NCBI RefSeq assembly: GCF_009882985.1
Contig: NZ_WTUZ01000040.1
Span: forward strand, 744,001-808,000
Origin: Paenibacillus silvestris
GTDB lineage: Bacteria > Bacillota > Bacilli > Paenibacillales > NBRC-103111
Direction of reading: 5' to 3'
Length of the DNA: 64,000 bases
Shown here: in pieces, positions 27,701 to 34,940 of the stretch
Position numbering within the stretch: the stretch's first letter is position 1
Layout: every line of letters begins with the position of its first letter
Notes under the pieces: model-generated
Seen by the model: the letters and a program-made list of their open reading frames with translations, nothing else
What the model was told of the DNA's origin: nothing
Database searches by the model: none
Translations under genes and position numbers: made by a program

Positions 27701-30611
27701 ACTTCTCTCTGCCGCCGTATAGATTTGCCAAACCTTGGCCATCCTGCGGAGCATGGAAAGCCATATTCCAAGCATTGGTTTCCGTATAATCCCCGCCCCA
27801 GTTTCTAGGATCGAAATTCGCAGGTGTATTTCGCCAAGCACCGCTTGCGGTTCTGCCATTGAAGAATCCTAAATTCGGGTTAAACATGTTGATATAATTT
27901 TGTGCCCGATTGATGTAATATTGTTGGTCATCCTTATAGTGAGCGCTGTAAGCATCGCTCGTATCATTTTTCTTAGCCAGCGCATCAGCCAAGTTTGCAA
28001 TGCCGTAATCATTGATGTAACCATCTACAGCCCAAGCCAATCCTTCGCCTGTATCCGTATTGGTGTAGCCATCAAAAACGGATGTAGCCATCCCTTTTCT
28101 GCCCACATTGGCGTTCGGCGGTGTAACCGCAGCGTCTTTCAACGCAGATTGATAGAAGCTTTGAACATCGAAGTTCGTAACACCTTTCAAATAGGCATCC
28201 GCAAAAGCAACATTCGCGCTTGTGCCTACCATCAAGTTGGCATAGCCAGGAGAGGACCATCTGGATATCCATCCGCCATCCCGATAATGCTGAACGAAGC
28301 CGTCAATGAATTCTCCAGCTTTCGTCGGTGTTAGTAAAGAATAAGCTGGCCATGCCGTACGGTACGTATCCCAGAAGCCGTTATTGACATAAATTTTGCC
28401 GTCATTAATCTTGGCGCATGAGGTTGTTGCCGTACTTGTGGAACAGGTCGTAATCGGAGTTTGATCCGCATGCTTGAATACCGGCGCTTCATTCGTGCCA
28501 ACATTCTCAAATGCGGAGTTCGGATACAAGAATAAACGGTACATGTTGGAGTATAAAGTGATCAGTTGATCCTCTGAAGCACCTTCCACCTGAATAATGC
28601 CCATTTGTTGATCCCACTGTGTTTGAGCCTTTTCTTTAATCGTTTCAAATGTATCGGCAGGGCTGATTTCTAACTCAAGATTTTTCTTTGCCTGATCCAA
28701 ACTGATTAAGGAAGTTGCAATCTTCATGGTAACGACTTTATTCGTCGTGGTGTCGAATTTGTAGTAGGCCTGCACATTCGTTCCACCGCCGCCACTGCTT
28801 GTCAGTTTGCCGCTTGCGGTTACAGGTTTATCGAAGGTGGCATAGATGAACATGCGTGTTGCACCTGTAGAAAGGCCGCTTTTTTGATCGGAGTAGCCAG
28901 AAATTGCATTGTTAGCAGCATCCAGCGTAATACCGCCACTATTGCTTTGATTGTCAAAGAGCAGATTAGATGAATCCCCAGCAAACGTGAATCGGAACAT
29001 AGCCGCATGATCCGTTGGCGTAAACTCTGTTTTGAGACCGTTCTCAAAAGTAACGCCGTAGTAGTAAGGTTTGGCAATTTCGTTATCATGCTTGAACGGC
29101 AATGCCCGTGTCGTGCGGTTAATATTCGGAGTTCCCACGGTGTCGGAAGGCATCACATGAAACGTTTGACGATCTCCCATCCAAGGACTTGGTTCATGAC
29201 TTAATGCGAAAGCTTGAATCGTTGGTAAGTTGTTTGCGTTATTGCTTTGGTTGTAATAATAAGCCCAATCGGAGCTTGCATTTGTTTTGGGAATCCAGAA
29301 ATTAAATCCGTGCGGTACGGCAACGGCTGGAATATTATTTCCTCTGGAGAAAGTTCCATTGGACTGCGTGCCTCTGAGGATGTTGGCATAATCGGAGAGT
29401 CGGCTGTAATTGGCAGGTGTAGGTGCACCCTCGATTTTGACATCATCAATTGTACCTTTGAAGCCTGTTCCCGCCTTCGCTGCCGGGTTATCATAAGCAA
29501 TTAGGATGCGTTTAATTGTTTTTCCGGAGGCAACGGCCCCGATGTTGGATTTTTTGAAATTCCATTGGTTGTTGTAAAGCGTCTTGGAGTTGCCTTGATC
29601 TTGAGGATTAAGTTTAATGCCATGTTGATCCAGCGCACCAAGATTATGCAGATAAGTGCCATCTGAGAAGGCGAGATCAACCGCTGCGTAAGTGCTGGAG
29701 TAGTCCATCTGGGCTTTATCCGTAAATTCAGGAGCAATGTAGTAGGAAAGTTCTGTCGTTGGCGACACAGTAATGTTCGCATCATAAACTTTATTGTAGG
29801 AGTAAGCTCTGCCATCAACCAAATGGGTCCCGGAATACGTAAAACCTTTTGCCCCTGTCCAACCTGCATTGGATTTCGCATTATAAAGGCCTGACGGTCC
29901 GTTCGAGACATACGACTTCATATCTGCTGGTGGAGGAGGAGGGAGAATAATGCCATTGGAAATCTGAAACTCGGACATTTGTATGTAAGAATCGCCGCTG
30001 TTCGCTGTAATGTTTAACCGGTAATAGGTATAAGGTGTTTCATTCGCAAAGTCATACACTTTGGTCTGAAAGCGTTCACTAAATGTCTGATTGGTTCTCG
30101 TATCCAGCGTAGTCCAAGCACTGCCGTCATTGGAGCCTTCAAACTGCCAGTTTTTAGGATCCCTTCCTGCCGAATCATTCGCTGAGGTCAAGGCATATCT
30201 CACGACTGCCGACGCCTCGCTAAGCTTGAATCTTACCCAGCTGGTCGAGCTTGTATCGAGCCATTTGGAGTTCGAGTTTGAATCAATCAAATTAGCCGCA
30301 ACTTCACCAGATGACGCGTATTCTCCTCTTGCTGTGACTTCAACGACCTTATTCGTGATGCTGCCCGGAATGCCGGCAAACGGTGTGTTCCCGTCAATAC
30401 CGGATTTCAAAGGATTCCCTTCGCTGTCTGACTCCACGGTATTCTCCCAAGTCACAAGGGGGTCACTAGCCTCAAATGACGAGGCAAAGTCGGCTCCTTC
30501 TGCAGCAGGAGCAGCTGATGCCCGCTGCGTCGTAGGCAGATAAAATGACCCTGCTAGAAGTGTAATGCTTGTTGCCATAGCCAGAAATTTCCTAGCTTTC
30601 CGGTTACCCAT
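24705..30611 (-). CDS. Giant modular GH92 alpha-mannosidase with cohesin, FIVAR and dockerin
   Basis: A 1968-residue secreted enzyme. In order: signal peptide (1-33), first part of the unassigned module (about 42-60), an F5/8C domain (about 88-222) that interrupts it, the rest of the module (about 235-400), GH92 catalytic region (about 405-1150; NGFWDTYRT, TETNAW with the expected acid Glu, GDEDNGEMSAWY), second F5/8C (1190-1330), one Ig-like repeat (1335-1414), second copy of the unassigned module (1415-1616), cohesin (1617-1750), two FIVAR modules (1751-1829, 1830-1908) and a dockerin (1909-1968). It should cleave terminal alpha-mannose residues from glycans while assembled into a complex. 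ATG start with GGGAGG upstream. Its own promoter region holds the same box as the importer promoter. Confidence 0.93.
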   Translation of the reverse strand: MGNRKARKFLAMATSITLLAGSFYLPTTQRASAAPAAEGADFASSFEASDPLVTWENTVESDSEGNPLKSGIDGNTPFAGIPGSITNKVVEVTARGEYASSGEVAANLIDSNSNSKWLDTSSTSWVRFKLSEASAVVRYALTSANDSAGRDPKNWQFEGSNDGSAWTTLDTRTNQTFSERFQTKVYDFANETPYTYYRLNITANSGDSYIQMSEFQISNGIILPPPPPADMKSYVSNGPSGLYNAKSNAGWTGAKGFTYSGTHLVDGRAYSYNKVYDANITVSPTTELSYYIAPEFTDKAQMDYSSTYAAVDLAFSDGTYLHNLGALDQHGIKLNPQDQGNSKTLYNNQWNFKKSNIGAVASGKTIKRILIAYDNPAAKAGTGFKGTIDDVKIEGAPTPANYSRLSDYANILRGTQSNGTFSRGNNIPAVAVPHGFNFWIPKTNASSDWAYYYNQSNNANNLPTIQAFALSHEPSPWMGDRQTFHVMPSDTVGTPNINRTTRALPFKHDNEIAKPYYYGVTFENGLKTEFTPTDHAAMFRFTFAGDSSNLLFDNQSNSGGITLDAANNAISGYSDQKSGLSTGATRMFIYATFDKPVTASGKLTSSGGGGTNVQAYYKFDTTTNKVVTMKIATSLISLDQAKKNLELEISPADTFETIKEKAQTQWDQQMGIIQVEGASEDQLITLYSNMYRLFLYPNSAFENVGTNEAPVFKHADQTPITTCSTSTATTSCAKINDGKIYVNNGFWDTYRTAWPAYSLLTPTKAGEFIDGFVQHYRDGGWISRWSSPGYANLMVGTSANVAFADAYLKGVTNFDVQSFYQSALKDAAVTPPNANVGRKGMATSVFDGYTNTDTGEGLAWAVDGYINDYGIANLADALAKKNDTSDAYSAHYKDDQQYYINRAQNYINMFNPNLGFFNGRTASGAWRNTPANFDPRNWGGDYTETNAWNMAFHAPQDGQGLANLYGGREKLAEKLDQFFSIPEPASSSNAGSYGGVIHEMTEARDVRMGQYGHSNQPSHHIMYMYNYTGQPWKTQEKVREALDRLYLGSQIGQGYAGDEDNGEMSAWYIFGALGFYPLKMGSPEYAIGAPLFKKITIQLDNGKKLVVNAPNNSKENKYVQSLKVNGEAYTQTSIPHAVITAGATLDFEMGPAPSTWGSGDHDVPTSITQGSDVPAPLKDLTDKLVAQGFAKVTDSTNSSTIGNLFDNSSNTRATLNSATPWIQYQFLGSKKQAAMYTLTSGNTDGDAKSWMLKGSNDGQNWTVLDQRTNETFAWRSYTRPFAIQTPGKYEFYRLEVTENSGAVSTSLAEIELLGYPTPPVNDETAVAETVKGLDLGNTSAVTKKLTLPSGNFEFGTTITWVSSNPAILSNEGKIIKRPDFGQPNVSLTLTATVNRGSVSATKVITVTVLALNETDLSYEAGTDFKTGLEAGDVMPAWDNRTIESKNIGEFCCGIGGVETKAGTPGRNNSTSAILYSGNATSAVENYAYNQMFDADFDIKPSTVLSYWINPEGSAGTVLPGNTRTTSQHYAVDLLFTDGTYLHNLGAVDQNGVGVSPLTQGNGGKLVSDQWNFVTSNIGAVAAGKRVDKILISFNATGKTGYSRGYFDDISIEHGKSEPSAFISGSSAVSAGQTFDLTYGLGGVTQSVYGQDITFTYNSDLFELISGKSVKKDDFVIVDEKLAPGQSRYLAVHVGASASQPNGALLTLQFKAKTSDNGATGTVAVSQLVVADGEGKETEMPGVSKTISIKAVDKTALNSLITEAQAVHDAAVEGTKYGQYPVGSKAILQAAIDTAKAASVNLQATQDEVDQARAQLNTALQTFKNAINSTVDKAALNALIADAQAKHDAAVEGTKTGQYPAGAKALLQAAIDVASQIASDPASTQAQVDGTVTELSAALQGFLASVNTRMPEDMNGDDKFTIGDLAIVASYYGKDSTDVNWNLYKKADLSGDGYIDIADLAIMASKILN

Positions 30612-30688
30612 TCCAGAAAACCTCCCATTATTGTTTTCAAAGCCAATCTAATCTTAAAGATTCAAGCAACCTCCTTTCGATGATCAGC

Positions 30689-30702
30689 TGTAAGCGCTTC
30701 CC
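30689..30702 (-). promoter_or_regulatory. cre-like site upstream of the giant GH92 gene
   Basis: Minus-strand GGGAAGCGCTTACA matches the catabolite-responsive consensus TGNAARCGNWWWCA at 13 of 14 positions. It lies 6 bp downstream of the shared AGTAAGATA element, about where RNA polymerase would start, so CcpA binding should repress. Confidence 0.6.
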
Positions 30703-30708
30703 CATACA

Positions 30709-30760
30709 TATCTTACTGAAAGAGCCAGGCTTTAACTATGCGGTAAATCTATCTTTTCTT
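30709..30760 (-). promoter_or_regulatory. Putative activated promoter of the giant GH92 gene (shared box plus AGTAAGATA)
   Basis: Contains the 16-base box AAAAGATAGATTTACC (minus strand, 30742-30757) and, 20 bp downstream of the extended 23-bp box, AGTAAGATA (30709-30717). Both elements and their 20-bp spacing recur upstream of the solute-binding protein gene (36348-36399). No good -35 is visible, as expected for an activator-dependent promoter. Confidence 0.6.
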
Positions 30761-30804
30761 CCGATAAAATAATCACATTTCTATTCCAGCGTCATCCAAG
30801 TAAA

Positions 30805-30833
30805 CAAAAAGGGGGGCAGCAAGCCGCCTCTCC
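30805..30833 (-). terminator. Probable terminator after the cohesin-dockerin adaptor gene
   Basis: On the minus strand an imperfect GC-rich stem (GGGAGAGGCGGC/GCTGCCCCCC) is followed by TTTTTG, 15 bp beyond the stop codon and before the GH92 promoter region. Confidence 0.5.
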
Positions 30834-30848
30834 CTTCACTTTGCGCCT

Positions 30849-32024
30849 TCATCGAAAAATCTCACTAGCCATCATGGCCAGGTCCTCGATGTCTACCTTC
30901 CCACTCCGATTCATGTCCGCTCGCTCGTATTTTGCCCAATCGTCATCGGTTGACGACTTGCCGTAAGCCGACGCAACGATAGCCAGATCCCCCACAGAAA
31001 TTCTGTTATCACTATTTAAATCACTGGATGGTGGGTTTGGCTGCGTAGTGACAGTAACACTTGGACCATCTGTGCTCCACTGCCCGAATGCATTGCCCGC
31101 TTCCACCTTAAAGGTATACGCCATATTCGGCTGCAAAGCCGTAATCGCGTATTGATAAACACTTCCTGTCACGGTGCCTAAAACTTCCCCATCCTGATAG
31201 ATCTTATAGCCGGTCACACCGACTGGATCGGTCGCCCCGGACCAATGCAACGTCACTCCTGTGCTCGACACATCGGATACGTCAAGCCGTTTTTCTGCCG
31301 TCCATTCTGGGGGCATAGGTGTAGTCGGCAAGCTATTCCAGATAGCTTTGGCTATGATGGCCAAATCCAAAATATCAATCCTGCCGTCGGCATGAATATC
31401 AGCTTTCACATGACTTGCCCAATCGGGGTCGGCCGACGTTTTGCCATAAGAAGCTGCTGCAATCGCCAAATCACCGATCGAGAATTTGTTGTCTCCATTC
31501 AAATCCGCAGGCTGGGAGTTACGAATGGAAACGGTATGTGTCGCTCCGCTTACGTTGATTTCCACACCGTCACCGTTCGAAACGACCGTATGGCTTATCG
31601 CCACCTCGGTCATGGCAGCAGCCTGACTAAGCGATTTAGAACGCCAGTGAAGCGTTAGCAGCTCACTGTCTTCCTGAATGGCATACTTCGCTCCATGACT
31701 TACCGCAATAATCCGAACATGTCCAGGTGTTGCTGACAGGCCAGCTATAGAGAAATTTTCCTTCAATGAGTCTGCATCGATAAATTCCAACCGCTCAGCA
31801 TCATAAGTGATGGTTAGATCCTGGGCGTAGACAGCTTCTGTGACACCCTTTATTCCATAGGTCAGATTAAAGGCTTGGCCCGCCTGCACCTTGTCCTCGC
31901 CGGACAAGGTGGCATGGATGGCTTCTTCAGCTTTGGCAAGTGAGCTTTCAGCGAACCAATTAGCCGATAAAAGAATGAGCAGCGCGTATACAAGATACGT
32001 CTTACACTTTTTCCTTGTTCTCAT
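30849..32024 (-). CDS. Cohesin-dockerin-FN3-dockerin adaptor (scaffoldin-like)
   Basis: A 391-residue secreted protein with signal peptide (1-30), cohesin (about 34-170), dockerin (172-232), fibronectin type III domain (245-328) and a second dockerin (334-391). Both dockerins show duplicated D-x-N-x-D-x3-S-x-G-D-L-A loops, and both end in the second loop (DIHADGRIDILDLA; DMNRSGKVDIEDLA). It has no catalytic domain. One cohesin and two dockerins would let it bridge three partners, for example two cohesin carriers and one dockerin enzyme. ATG start with GAGGGG upstream. It sits 41 bp downstream of the cohesin-SLH anchor gene. Confidence 0.9.
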   Translation of the reverse strand: MRTRKKCKTYLVYALLILLSANWFAESSLAKAEEAIHATLSGEDKVQAGQAFNLTYGIKGVTEAVYAQDLTITYDAERLEFIDADSLKENFSIAGLSATPGHVRIIAVSHGAKYAIQEDSELLTLHWRSKSLSQAAAMTEVAISHTVVSNGDGVEINVSGATHTVSIRNSQPADLNGDNKFSIGDLAIAAASYGKTSADPDWASHVKADIHADGRIDILDLAIIAKAIWNSLPTTPMPPEWTAEKRLDVSDVSSTGVTLHWSGATDPVGVTGYKIYQDGEVLGTVTGSVYQYAITALQPNMAYTFKVEAGNAFGQWSTDGPSVTVTTQPNPPSSDLNSDNRISVGDLAIVASAYGKSSTDDDWAKYERADMNRSGKVDIEDLAMMASEIFR

Positions 32025-32065
32025 TGCCTGATATCCCCTCTAGATTTATGTATGTTGGCTGTATG

Positions 32066-33094
32066 TCATTTCTTATAATCAAGCAAAGATAGAATGAGTG
32101 TGACCGCCTCTGCCCTGGTCGCATTGTCATTCGGCATGAACAGATTATCTCCCTTGCCTTGGATCAACCCAGCTTCAGCAGCCTCTGCGATGTAAGAGTG
32201 GGCCCACGCAGGCATTTGGTCTTTATCGGCAAAAGTCGATAATTTATGCTCGTCTGCTTGAATACCTAAAGCCCGCACGATCATTGTGGTGATTTCGGCT
32301 CGAGAGATCATTTGGCCTGAACGGAACGTGTTGTCTTCATATCCCGACACAATGCCGGCGCTTACAGCTGACGAGATGCTTGATTTGGCCCACGCAGGTA
32401 TGGAAGACTGGTCTGCAAACGCAAGCTCTGCATTGTCCTTGGGCGGCAAATGAATAGCACGAGCTAGCATCGTTGCGAACTCTGCGCGTGTGACGAGTCC
32501 CTGAGGCTGGAAGGTACCGTCCTCGTAACCGTTGACAAAGCCCAGCTTCGCTGCTCTTTCAATCGCTGCTTTCGCCCAATGCCCTGCAATATCACGAAAC
32601 ATAGCCGCATTGTCGTTTTTGATATCCATAGCGATTTGCGTGCCCGCATTTTGTTTTGTAGAAACCATTTTGCTGGTGACAAGCTTCACATCCGTCAGTT
32701 CTACCGCTGCTTGACCTTTGCCAATCGGTTCGAAAGTAAGCGTGCATAGTGCAACCTTCCCGCTTTCCCCGGCAACATTGCCAATTTTGGTACTTGCGAA
32801 TTGAATGTGATTATCTTTCACGATCGCAGGAATGGAGAAACCGGTTAGTGCGCTCTTCGCGTCCTTAAATCGCAGTTGGTTCGTGTCATAGACAACGTTC
32901 ACTTCATAAGCGTAAATATCCAGAAGGTTATCCCCTGTTACCGTAACTTTAAGTTCCTTGTCTTTCCCTACCTCTGGTTTATCATTACTGATGGCTAGCG
33001 TAAACGTATTGAGGTCTGCTGCCCAAGTGGACATCGGAATCAACAACATACAAATGATGAGTGCCAGGTGGATACTAAGCATTTTAGGTTTCAT
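32066..33094 (-). CDS. Cell-surface anchoring protein: cohesin plus three SLH domains
   Basis: A 342-residue secreted protein: signal peptide (1-25), a cohesin domain (about 28-160) and three S-layer homology domains (about 166-208, 228-272, 288-340). The SLH motifs TRAE, SRAE and TRAE needed for binding pyruvylated secondary cell wall polymers are present. This is the layout of an anchoring scaffoldin in clostridial cellulosomes. It should hold dockerin-bearing proteins on the cell surface. ATG start with AAAGGA upstream. It follows the permease gene by 27 bp, so anchor and importer are probably on one transcript. Confidence 0.92.
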   Translation of the reverse strand: MKPKMLSIHLALIICMLLIPMSTWAADLNTFTLAISNDKPEVGKDKELKVTVTGDNLLDIYAYEVNVVYDTNQLRFKDAKSALTGFSIPAIVKDNHIQFASTKIGNVAGESGKVALCTLTFEPIGKGQAAVELTDVKLVTSKMVSTKQNAGTQIAMDIKNDNAAMFRDIAGHWAKAAIERAAKLGFVNGYEDGTFQPQGLVTRAEFATMLARAIHLPPKDNAELAFADQSSIPAWAKSSISSAVSAGIVSGYEDNTFRSGQMISRAEITTMIVRALGIQADEHKLSTFADKDQMPAWAHSYIAEAAEAGLIQGKGDNLFMPNDNATRAEAVTLILSLLDYKK

Positions 33095-33121
33095 GCAGAT
33101 TTTTCCTTTCTGAGCCTTCTT

Positions 33122-33943
33122 TTATCCTTTAATTGAACCAGCGAGGAGGCCTCGAATAAAATATTTGCTCAAGAAAATATACACAAGCAGCGTAGGTAAA
33201 GCGGCCAATATTGCTCCAGCCATCTGTACGTTCCACTGTACGATTTGACTGCCTGACAGATTTTGCAGAGCAACCATGATCGGTTGCTGCTTCTGGGTTG
33301 TCAGCGTAACGGCAAACAGAAATTCGTTCCATACGCTAGTGAATTGCCAGATGCCTACTACAACAAATCCGGTTAGTGAAAGAGGAATCATGATATACCG
33401 ATAAATGCCGAAAAATCCGGTTCCATCGATTTTGGCTGACTCCAGCACTTCCGTTGGGATTCCCACATAAAAATTGCGAAACATCAACGTGCAAATGGGC
33501 AAACCGTAGATAACATGCACAAGAATTAATCCAGGAATCGTGTTGTATAGCTTAATAGATTGCAAGAACTGAATTAATGGAATAAGAATACTTTGGTAAG
33601 GGATGAACATCCCGAATAGCATGAGTGAAAATAAAAAGTTGGATCCTTTAAATTTCCATTTGGATAAAATATAGCCGTTTAATGATCCTAACAAGGAAGA
33701 TAACAACGTCGCTGGGATAGCGAGCAAGAAGCTGTTCGTCAAATTCGGGATCAGCTTCTTGAGCGCTTCTTGATAGCCTTTCAAGTTAAAATACTCAGGC
33801 AGCGCCCACATTTTATCGAGTGTAATTTCATTCAGTCCCTTGACGCTCGTAATGAGCATGACATATACCGGAATCAGATAAAGAATCGCCAGAACGATTA
33901 GTGCGGCATATAGCAGCGAACGATTCACACGCTCCATTGACAT
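33122..33943 (-). CDS. Carbohydrate ABC transporter permease (MalG type)
   Basis: A 273-residue inner permease with six predicted membrane helices and the EAA loop (ESAKIDGTGFFGIYRYIMIPL near residues 180-200). This type is the second permease of CUT1 sugar importers (MalG/LacG/YurM family). ATG start with GGGGGAGG upstream and only 1 bp after the partner permease. No ATPase is in the cluster; Bacillota often supply a shared MsmX-type ATPase from elsewhere (known practice, not seen here). Confidence 0.94.
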   Translation of the reverse strand: MSMERVNRSLLYAALIVLAILYLIPVYVMLITSVKGLNEITLDKMWALPEYFNLKGYQEALKKLIPNLTNSFLLAIPATLLSSLLGSLNGYILSKWKFKGSNFLFSLMLFGMFIPYQSILIPLIQFLQSIKLYNTIPGLILVHVIYGLPICTLMFRNFYVGIPTEVLESAKIDGTGFFGIYRYIMIPLSLTGFVVVGIWQFTSVWNEFLFAVTLTTQKQQPIMVALQNLSGSQIVQWNVQMAGAILAALPTLLVYIFLSKYFIRGLLAGSIKG

Positions 33944-33944
33944 A

Positions 33945-34871
33945 TTAATCCTCCCCCTTGCGCAAGTTCGAAATTAAGTAAGGAATGATTAACAAGGAAA
34001 CAAGCAGCAGCATAATCATGGCGATTCCTGCACCTTGGGCATAGTGATTTCCGCGGAATGTCGTTTCAAACATGTACACGCCCGGCACATCTGTGACAAA
34101 CATCGCGCCAGGACCTGTCATGGCATAGACGAGATCGAAGATTTTCAAGGATATATGCGCCAAAATGATAATCAAGCTCATCGTAATTGGCTTCAGCTGC
34201 GGCAAGATCACCTTCCGAAGCACCTGCCATTCCGTTGCGCCATCCACGCGTGCAGCTTCCCGCAGTTCATCGGATATATTCCTTAATCCAGCCAAATACA
34301 TGGCCATTGCGAATCCCGACGTTTGCCAGATGGCCGCAATAACAACAGCGATAATGGCTACCGGTAGGCCAAAATTAATCTGGCCCATCGAGATTTTGGG
34401 TATAATCTCTGTACTAATAAACCAATTGGGCACATTCGTAACGCCGAGTGACTTCAGCAGTAAGTTAACCCCCGTCGTTGGGTTCAATATCCACTGCCAC
34501 ACAACCCCGGTTACAACAAAAGAAAGTGCCATTGGAAATACGAATATATTTCGAAAAAAAGCTTCCCCTTTAATCTTCCTGTCTACCATGACCGCCAAAA
34601 ATAAGCCAACAAACATGCCGCCTGCGATAAATAGAGCGGTAAACATCACCGTATTTCTTAAATCAGATTGAAACCGGAAATCTTGAAATAGAAAAGCATA
34701 ATTGCTGAATCCAGCGAAAGTCAGGTTCTTAACAAGTGTGTTCCACTCGGATAGGGACACGTAACCGGTCCAGGCGATAAAACCATATACAAATATGGCG
34801 ATTGCAATTAAAGACGGTAACAACATGGCGATAGGCACAAGTTTCTCCGACTTTGAGCGAAAAGCATTCAT
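33945..34871 (-). CDS. Sugar ABC transporter permease (MalF/UgpA type)
   Basis: A 308-residue permease with six predicted membrane helices and the EAA motif (EAARVDGATEWQVLRKVILPQL region near 215-235). It pairs with the MalG-type permease downstream. ATG start with GGAGTG upstream. A hairpin with a T run separates it from the upstream binding-protein gene, which would give more binding protein than permease, as is usual for such operons. Confidence 0.94.
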   Translation of the reverse strand: MNAFRSKSEKLVPIAMLLPSLIAIAIFVYGFIAWTGYVSLSEWNTLVKNLTFAGFSNYAFLFQDFRFQSDLRNTVMFTALFIAGGMFVGLFLAVMVDRKIKGEAFFRNIFVFPMALSFVVTGVVWQWILNPTTGVNLLLKSLGVTNVPNWFISTEIIPKISMGQINFGLPVAIIAVVIAAIWQTSGFAMAMYLAGLRNISDELREAARVDGATEWQVLRKVILPQLKPITMSLIIILAHISLKIFDLVYAMTGPGAMFVTDVPGVYMFETTFRGNHYAQGAGIAMIMLLLVSLLIIPYLISNLRKGED

Positions 34872-34885
34872 CTATTCACACTCCA

Positions 34886-34927
34886 GAAAAACAGGGCCAG
34901 ATGCCTAATTCCAACATCTGGCCCTGT
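34886..34927 (-). terminator. Attenuating terminator between binding-protein and permease genes
   Basis: A perfect 13-bp arm pair ACAGGGCCAGATG/CATCTGGCCCTGT followed on the minus strand by TTTTT; partial read-through would feed the permease genes. Confidence 0.85.
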
Positions 34928-34940
34928 CGATTTTTCAAAC

